Positions 24,793 through 34,100 are shown, counted from the stretch's first letter. The stretch: 64,000 bases of DNA from Pseudomonas fluorescens (GCF_902497785.1 NZ_CABVHK010000014.1:62001-126000), one strand, 5' to 3'. Notes: a model not told the origin generated them from the letters alone. A program made the numbers and translations.

Positions 24793-26784
24793 ATGAGTGC
24801 ACCGTCCACCCCCGCCAGCCAGGTCCGCATGAACCCGCCGGTGTTTTACTTCGCGGCGAGCTTCATCCTGCTGTTTGGCATCGTCGTCATCGCCATGCCT
24901 GAACAGGCCGGTGCCTGGCTTCTGGAAGCGCAAAACTGGGCGGCCAATACGGTCGGCTGGTATTACATGCTCGCGATGACCCTGTATCTGGTCTTCGTGG
25001 TGGTCACCGCCTTGTCCGGCTACGGCAAGATCAAGCTCGGTGCCGACCACGACGAACCCGAATTCAGTTACCTGTCCTGGGCTGGCATGCTGTTCGCCGC
25101 CGGGATCAGCATCACGCTGTTTTTCTTTTGCGTGTCCGAACCGCTGACCCACCTGTCGCAACCGCCGCAAGGCGAGGCCGGCACGGCGGATGCGGCGCGT
25201 CAGGCAATGCAGATTCTGTTTCTGCATTGGGGCCTGCATGGCTGGGGCGTGTTTGCCTTCGTCGGCATGGCGCTGGCCTATTTCGCTTACCGGCATAACC
25301 TGCCGCTGGCGTTGCGCTCGGCGCTGTACCCGCTGATTGGCAAACGCATCAACGGGCCGATCGGTTATGCCGTGGATGGCTTCGGCATCATCGCCACGGT
25401 GTTCGGTCTCGGTGCCGACATGGGCTTCGGCGTGTTGCACCTCAACTCGGGGCTCGACTACCTGTTCGGCGTTGCTCACACCCAATGGGTTCAGGTCGGC
25501 CTGATCACGCTGATGATGGGGGCGGCGATTATCGTTGCGGTGTCTGGCGTCGATAAAGGCGTGCGGGTGATGTCCGACATCAACATGCTGCTCGCCTGTG
25601 CGCTGTTGCTGTTCGTGTTGTTCGCCGGCCCCACGCAACACCTGCTCAACACCCTGATCCAGAATATCGGTGACTACCTCGGCGCGTTGCCGATGAAGAG
25701 TTTCGACCTCTATGCCTACGACAAACCGAGCGACTGGCTGGGTGGCTGGACGGTGTTCTATTGGGCGTGGTGGATTGCGTGGTCGCCGTTCGTGGGCCTG
25801 TTCATCGCACGGATTTCCCGTGGCCGGACCATCCGCGAATTCGTCTTCGGCGTGCTGTTGATTCCGCTCGGTTTCACCCTGGCGTGGATGTCGATTTTCG
25901 GCAACAGCGCCATCGACCAGGTGCTCAACCACGGCATGAGCGCGCTCGGCATGTCGGCCATCGACAACCCGTCGATGACCCTGTACCTGCTGCTGGAAAC
26001 CTACCCGTGGAGCAAAACCGTGATCGCGGTCACGGTGTTCATCAGTTTCGTATTTTTCGTCACCTCGGCCGATTCCGGCACCGTGGTGCTGTCGACGCTC
26101 TCGGCCAAGGGTGGCAACCCGGACGAAGACGGACCGAAATGGTTGCGGGTGTTCTGGGGCGCGATGACGGCGCTGGTGACCAGTGCGCTGCTTTTTTCGG
26201 GCAGCATCGATGCGCTGAAGTCGGCGGTGGTGCTGACGTCGTTACCGTTCTCGATGATCTTGCTGCTGATGATGTGGGGCCTGCACAAAGCGTTTTATCT
26301 GGAATCGCAAAAGCAGATCGCACAATTGCATTCGCTTGCGCCGGTATCAGGCTCGCGGCGGGGCGGATGGCGCCAACGCTTGACTCAGGCTGTGCATTTC
26401 CCCTCGCGCGACGAGGTCTACCGCTTCCTTGATACGACGGTGCGCCCGGCGATCGAAGAAGTGACGGCGGTGTTCGTCGAGAAGGGTTTGAACGTGGTCA
26501 CTCAACCCGACCCGGCCAACGACAGCGTCAGCCTGGAAATCGGTCATGGCGAGGAGCATCCGTTCATCTATCAGGTGCAGATGCGTGGCTACTTCACGCC
26601 ATCGTTCGCCCGCGGCGGCATGGGTTCCAAGGAGCTCAATAATCGCCGTTACTACCGGGCCGAGGTGCATTTGAGCGAAGGCAGCCAGGACTACGATCTG
26701 GTGGGCTACACCAAGGAGCAAATCATCAACGACATCCTCGATCAGTACGAGCGGCACATGCAGTTTCTGCATCTGGTGCGTTGA
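24793..26784 (+). CDS. betT: High-affinity choline transporter, BCCT family
   Basis: 663 residues: twelve membrane helices over ~1-515, then a ~150-residue cytoplasmic C-terminal domain, as in E. coli BetT (677 aa), in which that domain senses osmolarity. The BCCT signature lies in WTVFYWAWWIAWSPFVGLFIARISRGRTIREFV, and FGLGADMGFGVLH corresponds to the substrate/ion region. It imports choline by proton symport as the precursor of glycine betaine. Monocistronic; the BetI-like palindrome upstream fits choline-inducible control. No bet dehydrogenase genes are nearby. ATG at 24793 after a weak GAGG. Confidence 0.9.
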   Translation: MSAPSTPASQVRMNPPVFYFAASFILLFGIVVIAMPEQAGAWLLEAQNWAANTVGWYYMLAMTLYLVFVVVTALSGYGKIKLGADHDEPEFSYLSWAGMLFAAGISITLFFFCVSEPLTHLSQPPQGEAGTADAARQAMQILFLHWGLHGWGVFAFVGMALAYFAYRHNLPLALRSALYPLIGKRINGPIGYAVDGFGIIATVFGLGADMGFGVLHLNSGLDYLFGVAHTQWVQVGLITLMMGAAIIVAVSGVDKGVRVMSDINMLLACALLLFVLFAGPTQHLLNTLIQNIGDYLGALPMKSFDLYAYDKPSDWLGGWTVFYWAWWIAWSPFVGLFIARISRGRTIREFVFGVLLIPLGFTLAWMSIFGNSAIDQVLNHGMSALGMSAIDNPSMTLYLLLETYPWSKTVIAVTVFISFVFFVTSADSGTVVLSTLSAKGGNPDEDGPKWLRVFWGAMTALVTSALLFSGSIDALKSAVVLTSLPFSMILLLMMWGLHKAFYLESQKQIAQLHSLAPVSGSRRGGWRQRLTQAVHFPSRDEVYRFLDTTVRPAIEEVTAVFVEKGLNVVTQPDPANDSVSLEIGHGEEHPFIYQVQMRGYFTPSFARGGMGSKELNNRRYYRAEVHLSEGSQDYDLVGYTKEQIINDILDQYERHMQFLHLVR

Positions 26785-26786
26785 CC

Positions 26787-27047
26787 CTAAGTCTCGTTGC
26801 TCAGCGCCATGAACAACACCAGCGACGCCACCGGCACGCCGAACACAATGCTGCCGACCACCAGTTCCGTCATCACAGGCTGGCCGGCAGTGACCACCCC
26901 AACGGCGCCGTTGATCATGGTCAGGGCCAGCCACAGGACGATGAAGCTGTAAGTCAGCGTCTGGCGGCTGAAGCCAATGTTTTCGCCGATGAACAGCATC
27001 AGCGCCAGAAGGATCAGGCCGAAGGTGATGATGATCGTGGTGTGCAT
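26787..27047 (-). CDS. Small three-helix membrane protein
   Basis: 86 residues from the ATG at 27045-27047, with GGAGGAACGCAGTC directly upstream as a strong RBS. Three hydrophobic segments (about 3-23, 31-52, 60-83) with short polar links; no signal sequence or catalytic motif. I recognise no named family; similar small inner-membrane proteins are annotated only as hypothetical. It converges with betT, two bases apart, with no terminator between, so antisense overlap of the two transcripts is likely. Confidence 0.65.
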   Translation of the reverse strand: MHTTIIITFGLILLALMLFIGENIGFSRQTLTYSFIVLWLALTMINGAVGVVTAGQPVMTELVVGSIVFGVPVASLVLFMALSNET

Positions 27048-27087
27048 GACTGCGTTCCTCCCTGCAGATGTTTGGTGCCTTGCGGAA

Positions 27088-27158
27088 CCCTTCGCGAGCA
27101 GGCTCGCTCCCACATTTAGAATGCATTCCCCTGTGGGAGCGAGCCTGCTCGCGAAGGG
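27088..27158. repeat. REPIN, class A (GAGCCTGCTC variant)
   Basis: CCCTTCGCGAGCAGGCTCGC and inverse, compact 18-base spacer, upstream of the small membrane protein gene. Confidence 0.9.
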
Positions 27159-27186
27159 TTCACTGTGGCCTGAAATAAGCATAGTT

Positions 27187-27231
27187 AAGCCAACCCGCCA
27201 TTGACCCGCAGTATCTCCCCGACGCAGAGCG
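27187..27231 (-). pseudogene. Vestigial 3' end of a short-chain dehydrogenase gene
   Basis: The minus strand reads LCVGEILRVNGGLA then TAA, close to the C-terminal TGxxLxVNGG tail of short-chain dehydrogenases. No further SDR sequence is found upstream in the 130 bases before the aldo-keto reductase gene. This looks like the leftover tail of a deleted gene. Short matches can arise by chance, so confidence is moderate. Confidence 0.45.
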
Positions 27232-27247
27232 TGGGAGCTATCGTTTG

Positions 27248-27259
27248 TGAAACGTTTCA
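27248..27259. promoter_or_regulatory. LacI-family operator-like palindrome
   Basis: TGAAACGTTTCA is a perfect 12-bp palindrome of the type bound by LacI-family regulators such as Cra/FruR and relatives. It lies 102 bases before the aldo-keto reductase ATG and next to the SDR remnant. Its present role and regulator are unknown. Confidence 0.5.
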
Positions 27260-27361
27260 GCATTTTCTCGAGTCCGAGGTTTATCGGCGTTTGTCCGGGC
27301 GTATGCTGGGCAACTTGCGAAGCAGTCGATACCCACTTCAAGACAGACTAGAGAGGATCCG

Positions 27362-28399
27362 ATGACCTACACCGCTGCCGAAAACCGCTACGACTCCATC
27401 CCTTACCGCCGCGTTGGTCGCAGCGGCCTGGTACTGCCGGCGCTGTCCTTGGGCCTGTGGCACAACTTCGGCGACAGCACGCCGATCGACACCCAGCGCG
27501 CGTTGCTGCGCACTGCGTTCGACCTGGGCATCAACCACTTTGACCTGGCCAACAACTATGGCCCGCCGTACGGCAGCGCCGAGATCAATTTCGGCCGTTT
27601 GCTGCGTGAAGACTTCAAGCACTACCGCGACGAACTGATCATTTCCAGCAAGGCCGGTTGGGACATGTGGCCCGGCCCTTACGGTCAGGGCGGCGGTTCG
27701 CGCAAATACGTGCTGGCCAGCCTTGATCAGAGCCTGCAACGGCTGGGGCTGGACTACGTGGATATCTTCTACTCCCACCGTTTCGACCCGGACACACCAC
27801 TGGAAGAAACCGCCAGCGCACTCGCTACTGCGGTGCAGCAGGGCAAGGCGTTGTATATCGGCATCTCCTCCTATTCCGGAGTGAAAACCCGTGAAATGGC
27901 GGCGCTGTTGAAAGAATGGAAAGTGCCTTTGCTGATTCACCAACCGGCGTACAACCTGCTCAATCGTTGGGTGGAAAAAGACCTGCTGGACGTCACCGAC
28001 GAACTCGGCACCGGGGTGATTGCGTTCACGCCGTTGGCGCAAGGCTTGTTGACCGACAAATACCTCAATGGCATTCCCAAGGATGCGCGGGTCAATCGTC
28101 CGGGTGGCGGCTCGTTGCAGTCTTCGCACCTGTCCGAGGCCAACATCGCCCATGTGCGCGGGCTCAATGAGATTGCCAAGCGTCGTGGTCAGAGCCTGGC
28201 GCAACTGGCGTTGGCCTGGACACTGCGCGATCCGCGCGTGACTTCGGCGCTGATCGGTGCGAGCCGGCCGGAACAGATCATCGAGAACGTCGGGGCGTTG
28301 AAGAATTTGAGCTTCAGCGCAGAGGAACTGGCGGAGATTGACCGGTTTGCCCAGGAGGGTGGGATCAATCTTTGGGAGAAGCCTTCGACGGCTGAGTAA
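27362..28399 (+). CDS. mgrA: Aldo/keto reductase, YghZ/MgrA type
   Basis: 345 residues, the length of the L-glyceraldehyde-3-phosphate reductase (YghZ/Gpr) group. The AKR tetrad is visible: D61 and Y66 (FDLANNYGP), K97 (ISSKAGWDMWPGPYG) and H139 (FYSHRFD). The WPGPYGQGGGSRKY loop and the C-terminal NADPH motif (ALIGASRPEQIIENV) are typical of this branch. It reduces small aldehydes such as methylglyoxal or L-G3P with NADPH in the cytoplasm; the physiological substrate here is inference. GAGAGGA is 6 bases before the ATG. Monocistronic, followed by a REPIN. Confidence 0.88.
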   Translation: MTYTAAENRYDSIPYRRVGRSGLVLPALSLGLWHNFGDSTPIDTQRALLRTAFDLGINHFDLANNYGPPYGSAEINFGRLLREDFKHYRDELIISSKAGWDMWPGPYGQGGGSRKYVLASLDQSLQRLGLDYVDIFYSHRFDPDTPLEETASALATAVQQGKALYIGISSYSGVKTREMAALLKEWKVPLLIHQPAYNLLNRWVEKDLLDVTDELGTGVIAFTPLAQGLLTDKYLNGIPKDARVNRPGGGSLQSSHLSEANIAHVRGLNEIAKRRGQSLAQLALAWTLRDPRVTSALIGASRPEQIIENVGALKNLSFSAEELAEIDRFAQEGGINLWEKPSTAE

Positions 28400-28434
28400 T
28401 TAGTCGGCACCGGATTATTCGGTGCCTTTCAGAT

Positions 28435-28532
28435 CGCCATCGCGAGCAAGCTCGCTCCCACAGGTTCAGCGGTGTTTACAGGATCTGTGTACGACACGGA
28501 CACTGTGGGAGCGAGCTTGCTCGCGATGAGGC
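28435..28532. repeat. REPIN, class A
   Basis: GCCATCGCGAGCAAGCTCGCTCCCACAGG and inverse, between convergent mgrA and tauD. Confidence 0.9.
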
Positions 28533-28560
28533 CTGAACAAGCAATGAAGATGACAGGGGT

Positions 28561-29403
28561 TCAGCGAAAAAACGGCACATCCCCCAACACCGTAGCCCGC
28601 TGCATCACCCGCCGCGCCGGGCGGTAATCGTCCACCGCGTAATGCTGTGTCACGCGGTTATCCCAGAACGCCACATCGTCCTTCTGCCAGCGCCAGCGAA
28701 TGGTGAATTCCGGCCGCGTCGCATGTGCGAACAGAAACTTCAAAATCGCCTCGCTCTCGGTTTCCGACAGTTCATTGATCTTCGACGTGAACCCTTCACT
28801 GACGAACAACGAGCGGCGCCCGCTCACCGGGTGCGTGCGGATCACCGGGTGTGACAGCGGTGGATTCTTGCGGCGTGCTTCTTCCCACTGAGCCAGTGCT
28901 TGCGGCGTATTGCCGTAGCGCTCCAGCGGAAACGAGCGGGTGAAATCGTGAGTGGCCGTCAGCCCTTCAAGCAAACTTTTCATCGGCGCCGACAATGCTT
29001 CATACGCCGCAATACCGCTGGCCCACAGGGTGTCGCCGCCGAACTCTGGCAGCAGTTTGGCGCTGAGCACCGCGCCCATCGCCGGGGTCGGCAGGAACGT
29101 CACGTCGGTGTGCCAGATGGCGTTGTCGCGCACGTCGGTGACGGCGGTGTCGAGGATCAGTACTTCCGGTTGTTCCGGCACATTCGGGTAGATCGGGTGG
29201 ATGTGCAGGTCGCCGAAGTTGGCGGCGAAACGCGCCTGTTGTTGCGGCGTGATCGGCTGGTCGCGGAAGAACAGCACCTGATGCTTGAGCAATGCCTGCT
29301 CGATCGCATCGCGCTGTTCCGGGTTCAGCGGCTGGCTGACGTCGATGCCGTGGATTTGCGCACCGAGCGCGGAGCTGAGAGGAACGATGGTCAGGTTGCT
29401 CAT
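28561..29403 (-). CDS. tauD: Taurine dioxygenase
   Basis: 280 residues, Fe(II)/2-oxoglutarate-dependent oxygenase. The iron ligands are H98 and D100 (IWHTDVTF) and H254 (VTQHYAVDDY); the 2-oxoglutarate Arg is in YRPARRVMQR. It hydroxylates taurine, which breaks down to sulfite and aminoacetaldehyde. Last gene of the tau cluster, separated from tauC by a REPIN (145 bases), so it may have reduced or independent expression. The start ATG is followed by the usual MSNLTIVPLSSALGAQIHGID. Confidence 0.92.
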   Translation of the reverse strand: MSNLTIVPLSSALGAQIHGIDVSQPLNPEQRDAIEQALLKHQVLFFRDQPITPQQQARFAANFGDLHIHPIYPNVPEQPEVLILDTAVTDVRDNAIWHTDVTFLPTPAMGAVLSAKLLPEFGGDTLWASGIAAYEALSAPMKSLLEGLTATHDFTRSFPLERYGNTPQALAQWEEARRKNPPLSHPVIRTHPVSGRRSLFVSEGFTSKINELSETESEAILKFLFAHATRPEFTIRWRWQKDDVAFWDNRVTQHYAVDDYRPARRVMQRATVLGDVPFFR

Positions 29404-29441
29404 GGTCTTTCTCTTCTATCCAGGGTGTCGAACACCGCCTC

Positions 29442-29526
29442 TGTAGGAGCTGCCGAAGGCTGCGATCTTTAGCTTTTCTGTTGGAGGGCAAGATCAAAAG
29501 ATCGCAGCCTTCGGCAGCTCCTACAG
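29442..29526. repeat. REPIN, class B, inside the tau cluster
   Basis: CTGTAGGAGCTGCCGAAGG and inverse ending CTCCTACAGG, lying between tauC and tauD on the same transcript path. Confidence 0.9.
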
Positions 29527-29548
29527 GGGGGGGCAAAAACAGGGGGCG

Positions 29549-30382
29549 TTAGTGAGCCTGGCCGTGCCACGGCACCAGTTTGCGTTGCAGGGCGCGCAGG
29601 CCCATTTCCATGGCGAAGGCGATCAGCGCGATGACCAGAATCCCCAGCACCACCACATCGGTGACCAGAAATTGCGCGGCCGACTGCACCATGAAGCCCA
29701 AGCCGCTGGTGGCGGCGATCAGCTCGGCGGCGACCAGCGTCGACCAGCCCACCCCCAGACCAATGCGCACGCCCGTCAGAATGTCCGGCAAGGCGCTGGG
29801 TAAAATCACATGGCGAATCAACTGCGCCCGGGTCGCGCCCAACGACTGCGCGGCGCGCAATTTGGCCGGGTCGACGGTGCGCACACCGGTCGCCGTGGCA
29901 ATGGCGATCGGGGCGAAAATTGCCAGGTAGATCAGCAAGACTTTCGACAGCTCCCCGATGCCGCACCAGATCACGATCAGCGGCAAGTAAGCCAACGGCG
30001 GAATCGGCCGATAGAACTCGATCAACGGATCGAGAATGCCGCGAGCGATACGGTTGTGACCGATGGCAATACCCACCGGAACGGCGGTCAACACCGCGAA
30101 GCCGAGACCCAGACCGATACGGCTGAGACTCGAGCCCAAGTGCTGCCACAAGGTCGAATCCATGTAGCCGGCTGTCGCCAGCAGCCAGCCTTTGTGCAGC
30201 ACGGCGGACGGTGGCGGCAGGAACAGCGGCTCGATCATCCCGGTGGCGGTCACGGCCCACCACAGTGCAATCAGCGCCACCAGCGTCAGTACGCTGATCC
30301 AGCGCGTGCTCACACTGCGCCGCAGAACAATTACCGTCGAGCCTGGTTTCACCGTCACGACCGGAATTTCATAGCTGCTCAT
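29549..30382 (-). CDS. tauC: Taurine ABC transporter permease
   Basis: 277 residues, SsuC/TauC type with about six membrane helices after a ~25-residue cytoplasmic N terminus. FRPIPPLAYLPLIVIWCGIGE-like sequence (here YRPIPPLAYLPLIVIWCGIGE) and the EAA loop LRAAQSLGATRAQLIRHVILPSALP are diagnostic. It forms the inner-membrane path for taurine. Its ATG overlaps the tauB stop (30379-30382). Confidence 0.92.
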   Translation of the reverse strand: MSSYEIPVVTVKPGSTVIVLRRSVSTRWISVLTLVALIALWWAVTATGMIEPLFLPPPSAVLHKGWLLATAGYMDSTLWQHLGSSLSRIGLGLGFAVLTAVPVGIAIGHNRIARGILDPLIEFYRPIPPLAYLPLIVIWCGIGELSKVLLIYLAIFAPIAIATATGVRTVDPAKLRAAQSLGATRAQLIRHVILPSALPDILTGVRIGLGVGWSTLVAAELIAATSGLGFMVQSAAQFLVTDVVVLGILVIALIAFAMEMGLRALQRKLVPWHGQAH

Positions 30383-31173
30383 GCGCGCTCCTGCCGCGTG
30401 GCGGCGCTGCGTTGGTTAAACACTTTGGCGAGTACGTGTTCGCGGGTTTCGATGAAGCGCGGGTCGGACTTGATCGAGCGTGCCGATTCGCCGGCGGCGT
30501 AACGCTGACCGAAATCAAGGCTCAGGCGCTCGACGATCTGCCCGGGGTTTGGCGCCAGCAGTATCAGGTCCGTGGCGAGGAACACCGCTTCTTCGATGTC
30601 GTGGGTAATCAGGAACACCGGTTTGGCGGTGCGCTGCCAGACTTGCAGCAGCAGCTCCTGCATCTGTTCGCGGGTAAAGGCGTCGAGGGCGCCGAAAGGT
30701 TCGTCCATCAGCAGCACGCGCGGGTCGGCAGCCAGCGCACGGGCCAGGCCGACGCGTTGCTTCTGGCCACCCGAGAGTTGCCAGATGCGCCGATGTTCGA
30801 AGCCGCGAAGGTCGACCAGTGCGAGCATTTCCCGGGCGCGGATTTCGCGTTTGTCCCGGGATACACCTGCCAGTTCAAGACCGAAACCAACGTTGGCCAG
30901 CACGTCCTGCCAAGGCAGCAAGGCGTCGTCCTGGAACACCACGCCGCGTTCGGCGCTCGGGCCTTTGACCGGCACGCCGTCAAGGGTGATGCGTCCGGCG
31001 CTGGGTTCGACAAAACCGGCAATCAGGTTCAACAGCGAAGTCTTGCCACTGCCGGACGGGCCCAGAGCCACCAGCAATTGCTGGGGCCCGAGGCTCAGGG
31101 AAATATCCGCCAGTACCGGTTCCGGGCTGCCGGGGTACTGTGCGCTGATGCGCTCCAGCTGTAGCAAAGCCAT
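30379..31173 (-). CDS. tauB: Taurine ABC transporter ATP-binding protein
   Basis: 264 residues from the ATG at 31171-31173, 16 bases after tauA; the upstream extension of the frame is antisense-like and not protein-like. Walker A GPSGSGKT (38-45), VVFQDDALLPWQDV (typical of TauB/SsuB), signature LSGGQKQR, Walker B VLLMDEPFGALD, and switch THDIEEAV are all intact. It energises taurine uptake. Confidence 0.92.
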   Translation of the reverse strand: MALLQLERISAQYPGSPEPVLADISLSLGPQQLLVALGPSGSGKTSLLNLIAGFVEPSAGRITLDGVPVKGPSAERGVVFQDDALLPWQDVLANVGFGLELAGVSRDKREIRAREMLALVDLRGFEHRRIWQLSGGQKQRVGLARALAADPRVLLMDEPFGALDAFTREQMQELLLQVWQRTAKPVFLITHDIEEAVFLATDLILLAPNPGQIVERLSLDFGQRYAAGESARSIKSDPRFIETREHVLAKVFNQRSAATRQERA

Positions 31174-31189
31174 CGCAATTGACTCCGGA

Positions 31190-32167
31190 TCAGTTAGTGA
31201 TGAACTTGGCGCTGACGTAAGGCGCGTAGTCCGGCAGCACGGCCTCGACCTTGCCTTGTTCCTTGAGGAACGCGGCGGTGTCGGTGATGGCTTTGGTGGT
31301 CGGTGCGCCAAGGGTGATCACCTGATCAGCCGCCAGCGGGTAGACGTTGCCTTGCAGCAGCAGCGGGATGTCGCTGGCCTTGGCACCTGACAGCTTCACC
31401 AGTTTGTCGACGTTGGACTGATTGGCGAGCCAGGCTGTCGGGTCTTTGCGGTACTCGGCGTAGGCGTCGAGGGTGACTTTGGCGAACGCAGTGACGATTT
31501 CCGGGTGCTTCTCGGCGAAGTCTTTGCGCACGATCCAGGCATCGAAAGTCGGTGCACCGAACTTGGCCAGTTCGCCGGAAGTGATCAGCACTTTGCCGTT
31601 TTCCTTGGCCACGCCGAGCGCGGGGTCCCAGACGTAGGTGGCGTCGATGTCGCCGCGTTTCCATGCGGCGATGATCGCTGGCGGCGCGAGATTGAGCACG
31701 GTGACTTTCGAGGGGTCGATGTTCCAGTGCTTCAGAGCGGCAAGCAGGCTGTAATGTCCGGTGGACACGAACGGCACGGCGATTTTTTTGCCGATCAGGT
31801 CTTGTGGTGTTTTGATCCCGGAACCGTCGCGGGCGACCAGGGCTTCGGCCGCGCCGATCTGGGTGGCGATGAGGAAGGTTTCTACCGGGACCTTGCGAGT
31901 GATTGCAGCCGTCAGGGGGCTGGAACCGAGGTAACCGATTTGCACGTCGCCCGAGGCGATGGCGGCAATGATGTCGGCACCGTTGTCGAATTTGCGCCAG
32001 TCGATGTTGGCGTTAGTGGCTTTTTCGTAGGCGCCGTCGGCCTGGGCGACTTTCGCCGGGTCAACGGTGGTCTGGTACGCGACAGTGACGTCAGCCGCCT
32101 GGGCAAACAGACTCGCTGCAGCCAGGGACGCGGCCGCCAGGAGGCGAAGAGAGAAATTCAGTTTCAT
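31190..32167 (-). CDS. tauA: Taurine-binding periplasmic protein
   Basis: 325 residues. Signal peptide 1-24 (ends FAQA before ADVTVAYQT), NMT1/SBP-type fold: VAYQTTVDPAKVAQADG, GDVQIGYLGSSPLTAAI, VPFVSTGHYSLLAALKHWNID, and WKRGDIDATYVWDPAL. It captures taurine for TauBC. AAGGAGC 7 bases before the ATG. The 110-base upstream region is AT-rich (32215-32280), as in CysB-dependent sulfonate promoters; control by sulfate starvation is expected from the family. Confidence 0.93.
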   Translation of the reverse strand: MKLNFSLRLLAAASLAAASLFAQAADVTVAYQTTVDPAKVAQADGAYEKATNANIDWRKFDNGADIIAAIASGDVQIGYLGSSPLTAAITRKVPVETFLIATQIGAAEALVARDGSGIKTPQDLIGKKIAVPFVSTGHYSLLAALKHWNIDPSKVTVLNLAPPAIIAAWKRGDIDATYVWDPALGVAKENGKVLITSGELAKFGAPTFDAWIVRKDFAEKHPEIVTAFAKVTLDAYAEYRKDPTAWLANQSNVDKLVKLSGAKASDIPLLLQGNVYPLAADQVITLGAPTTKAITDTAAFLKEQGKVEAVLPDYAPYVSAKFITN

Positions 32168-32280
32168 TGAGAAGCTCCTTGTCAGGCGACCGAGTGTCGG
32201 CTTGAAAGGAGACTAAATGATCTAAGAATCCGAAAATAAATAACTTTTTCGAATGAGCTTATGAGCGGAAAATTCTAAGA

Positions 32281-32369
32281 GATCAAAAGATCGCAGCCTT
32301 CGGCAGCTCCTACAAAAAGCAGCTTGAAACCGATCAAAAGTAGGAGCTGCCGCAGGCTGCGATCTTTTT
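32281..32369. repeat. REPIN, class B
   Basis: GATCAAAAGATCGCAGCC unit and inverse ending GATCTTTTTA; just past the gshA stop and upstream of tauA. Confidence 0.9.
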
Positions 32370-32380
32370 ACAGGCGCTGA

Positions 32381-33964
32381 TTAATTGCTAATCGCCAGAA
32401 TACTGGCCTGATACGACCCGACAAACACATCGAAATCGCCCACCTCGTTCTGCTCCAGCTCAACCTGCTCCGCCAGCGACGAACGCGCCCGTTCTTCAAA
32501 CCGCGCTTGATCTTCGGCGTTCAAAGGCTCGCTGCGGAAATACTCGGCATGAGCCTGGCTCTGGCGCAGGGAGAACTGGCTGAAACTTTCCTTGTGCTCC
32601 GCCATCGCTGCCAGCACCTGGGCCGATGGCGTCAGGGACGGATCCTTGACCTTGGCCAGTTGCGCATCCATTGCCTTGCTGTGCGCATCGCCGCCATGAC
32701 TCTGATCCAGCAACGCGGCCAGTGGTGCGATCTGCTCCAGCAACTCGCTCGCCCATTCCTTGAGGTCAACCGGTTGCCCGTCGCGTTGCAATTGCAGGCC
32801 CGGACGGCGACCTTCCTTGACCACGCTGAGGAAGTTCGAGGTCGCGTTGCCACAGCTGTTGTTGGTCAGCAGCGGACTGTCATTCAGCGCGCAGTACAGC
32901 AGGAATGCATCGAGGAAGCGCGATTCCGTGAGGTCGATGCCCATTGGCAGGAATGGGTTGATGTCCAGGCAACGCACTTCGACGTACTGAATGCCACGGG
33001 CCATCAGCGCCTGAATTGGCCGTTCGCCGGTGTAGGTCACGCGCTTCGGACGGATGTTGGAGTAGTACTCGTTTTCGATCTGCAGGATGTTGGTGTTGAG
33101 CTGAACCCACTCACCGTCCTGATGCGTGCCGATTTCGACATACGGCGCGTAAGGCGTTGCCACCGCTTTGCGCAGGCTGTCGGTGTAGCTCGCCAGATCG
33201 TTGTAGCACGGGGTCAAACCGGCCTGAGCGTTGCTCTGGTAACCCAGATCGCTCATACGCAGGCTGGTGGCGTACGGCAGGTAAAGCGTATCCGGGTCCA
33301 GCTGTTCCAACTGGTGCGAACGGCCGCGCAGGAAACCGGCGTCCAGCGCCGGCGAAGCACCGAACAGGTACATCAACAGCCAGCTGTAGCGACGGAAGTT
33401 GCGGATCAGCGCGATGTAGGCCGTTGACTGATAGTCGCGATCAGTGCCGACAAACCCTTCCGTTTCCTTGAGCAGCGGCCAGAGCGCTTCCGGCAGGGAA
33501 AAATTGTAGTGAATCCCGGCGATGCACTGCATGGTCTTGCCGTAGCGCAGGGCCAGGCCCTTGCGATACACATACTTGAGCTGCCCGATGTTTGAGGTGC
33601 CGTAATAGGCGATCGGGATATCTTCCTCGGCCGGCAACGGGCACGGCATCGATGGACTCCACAGGTACTCGTTGCCGAGCTTGCTGTAGGCAAACCGGTG
33701 AATCTTTTCCAGGCTCGCCAGCGTATCCGCCGGGTCGGGCAGGGCGGGCGTAATGAACTCCAGCAACGACTCGGAATAGTCGGTGGTGATTTGTTCGTTG
33801 GTCAGCGCGGAACCCAATTCTTCCGGGTGCGGCGTTTGCGCCAGGCGACCTTCGCCGGTCACGCGCAGGCATTCACGTTCGATGCCGTGAAGGCACTGTT
33901 CGAGCAGAGAGAGGTGGGCGCGCTCACCGAGCAGAGCCAGGCGGCGGTTGAGAAGTTCGCTCAA
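32381..33964 (-). CDS. gshA: Glutamate-cysteine ligase
   Basis: 527 residues from a TTG start at 33962-33964, preceded by AAGGAATCCAAC; a GTG five codons upstream would give 532 but puts that AAGGA inside the gene. The resulting start MSELLNRRLALLG matches the family. Gamma-proteobacterial GshA type: GIERECLRV, TTDYSESLLEFITP, MQCIAGIHYNFS, GTHQDGEWVQLNTNILQIENEYYS, and YVEVRCLDINPF. It makes gamma-glutamylcysteine, the first step of glutathione synthesis, in the cytosol. Monocistronic; the location next to tau and the sulfur island may be incidental. Confidence 0.93.
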   Translation of the reverse strand: MSELLNRRLALLGERAHLSLLEQCLHGIERECLRVTGEGRLAQTPHPEELGSALTNEQITTDYSESLLEFITPALPDPADTLASLEKIHRFAYSKLGNEYLWSPSMPCPLPAEEDIPIAYYGTSNIGQLKYVYRKGLALRYGKTMQCIAGIHYNFSLPEALWPLLKETEGFVGTDRDYQSTAYIALIRNFRRYSWLLMYLFGASPALDAGFLRGRSHQLEQLDPDTLYLPYATSLRMSDLGYQSNAQAGLTPCYNDLASYTDSLRKAVATPYAPYVEIGTHQDGEWVQLNTNILQIENEYYSNIRPKRVTYTGERPIQALMARGIQYVEVRCLDINPFLPMGIDLTESRFLDAFLLYCALNDSPLLTNNSCGNATSNFLSVVKEGRRPGLQLQRDGQPVDLKEWASELLEQIAPLAALLDQSHGGDAHSKAMDAQLAKVKDPSLTPSAQVLAAMAEHKESFSQFSLRQSQAHAEYFRSEPLNAEDQARFEERARSSLAEQVELEQNEVGDFDVFVGSYQASILAISN

Positions 33965-34100
33965 GTTGGATTCCTTCACGCGTCAGTCGCCCCAATATGG
34001 GGGTGGGCAAGACGGTCTACAAGGGTGAAGTTGAAACTGGCGTTTTCGCCTGGTTTTTGAGCAGCACAGGCCAATGTCAGTAGCCGAGTCGCCACAATCC

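Noticed and set aside
33965..33979. Upstream GTG start for gshA
   Set aside because: An AAGGA RBS lies inside this extension, and the TTG downstream gives the usual 527-residue length.
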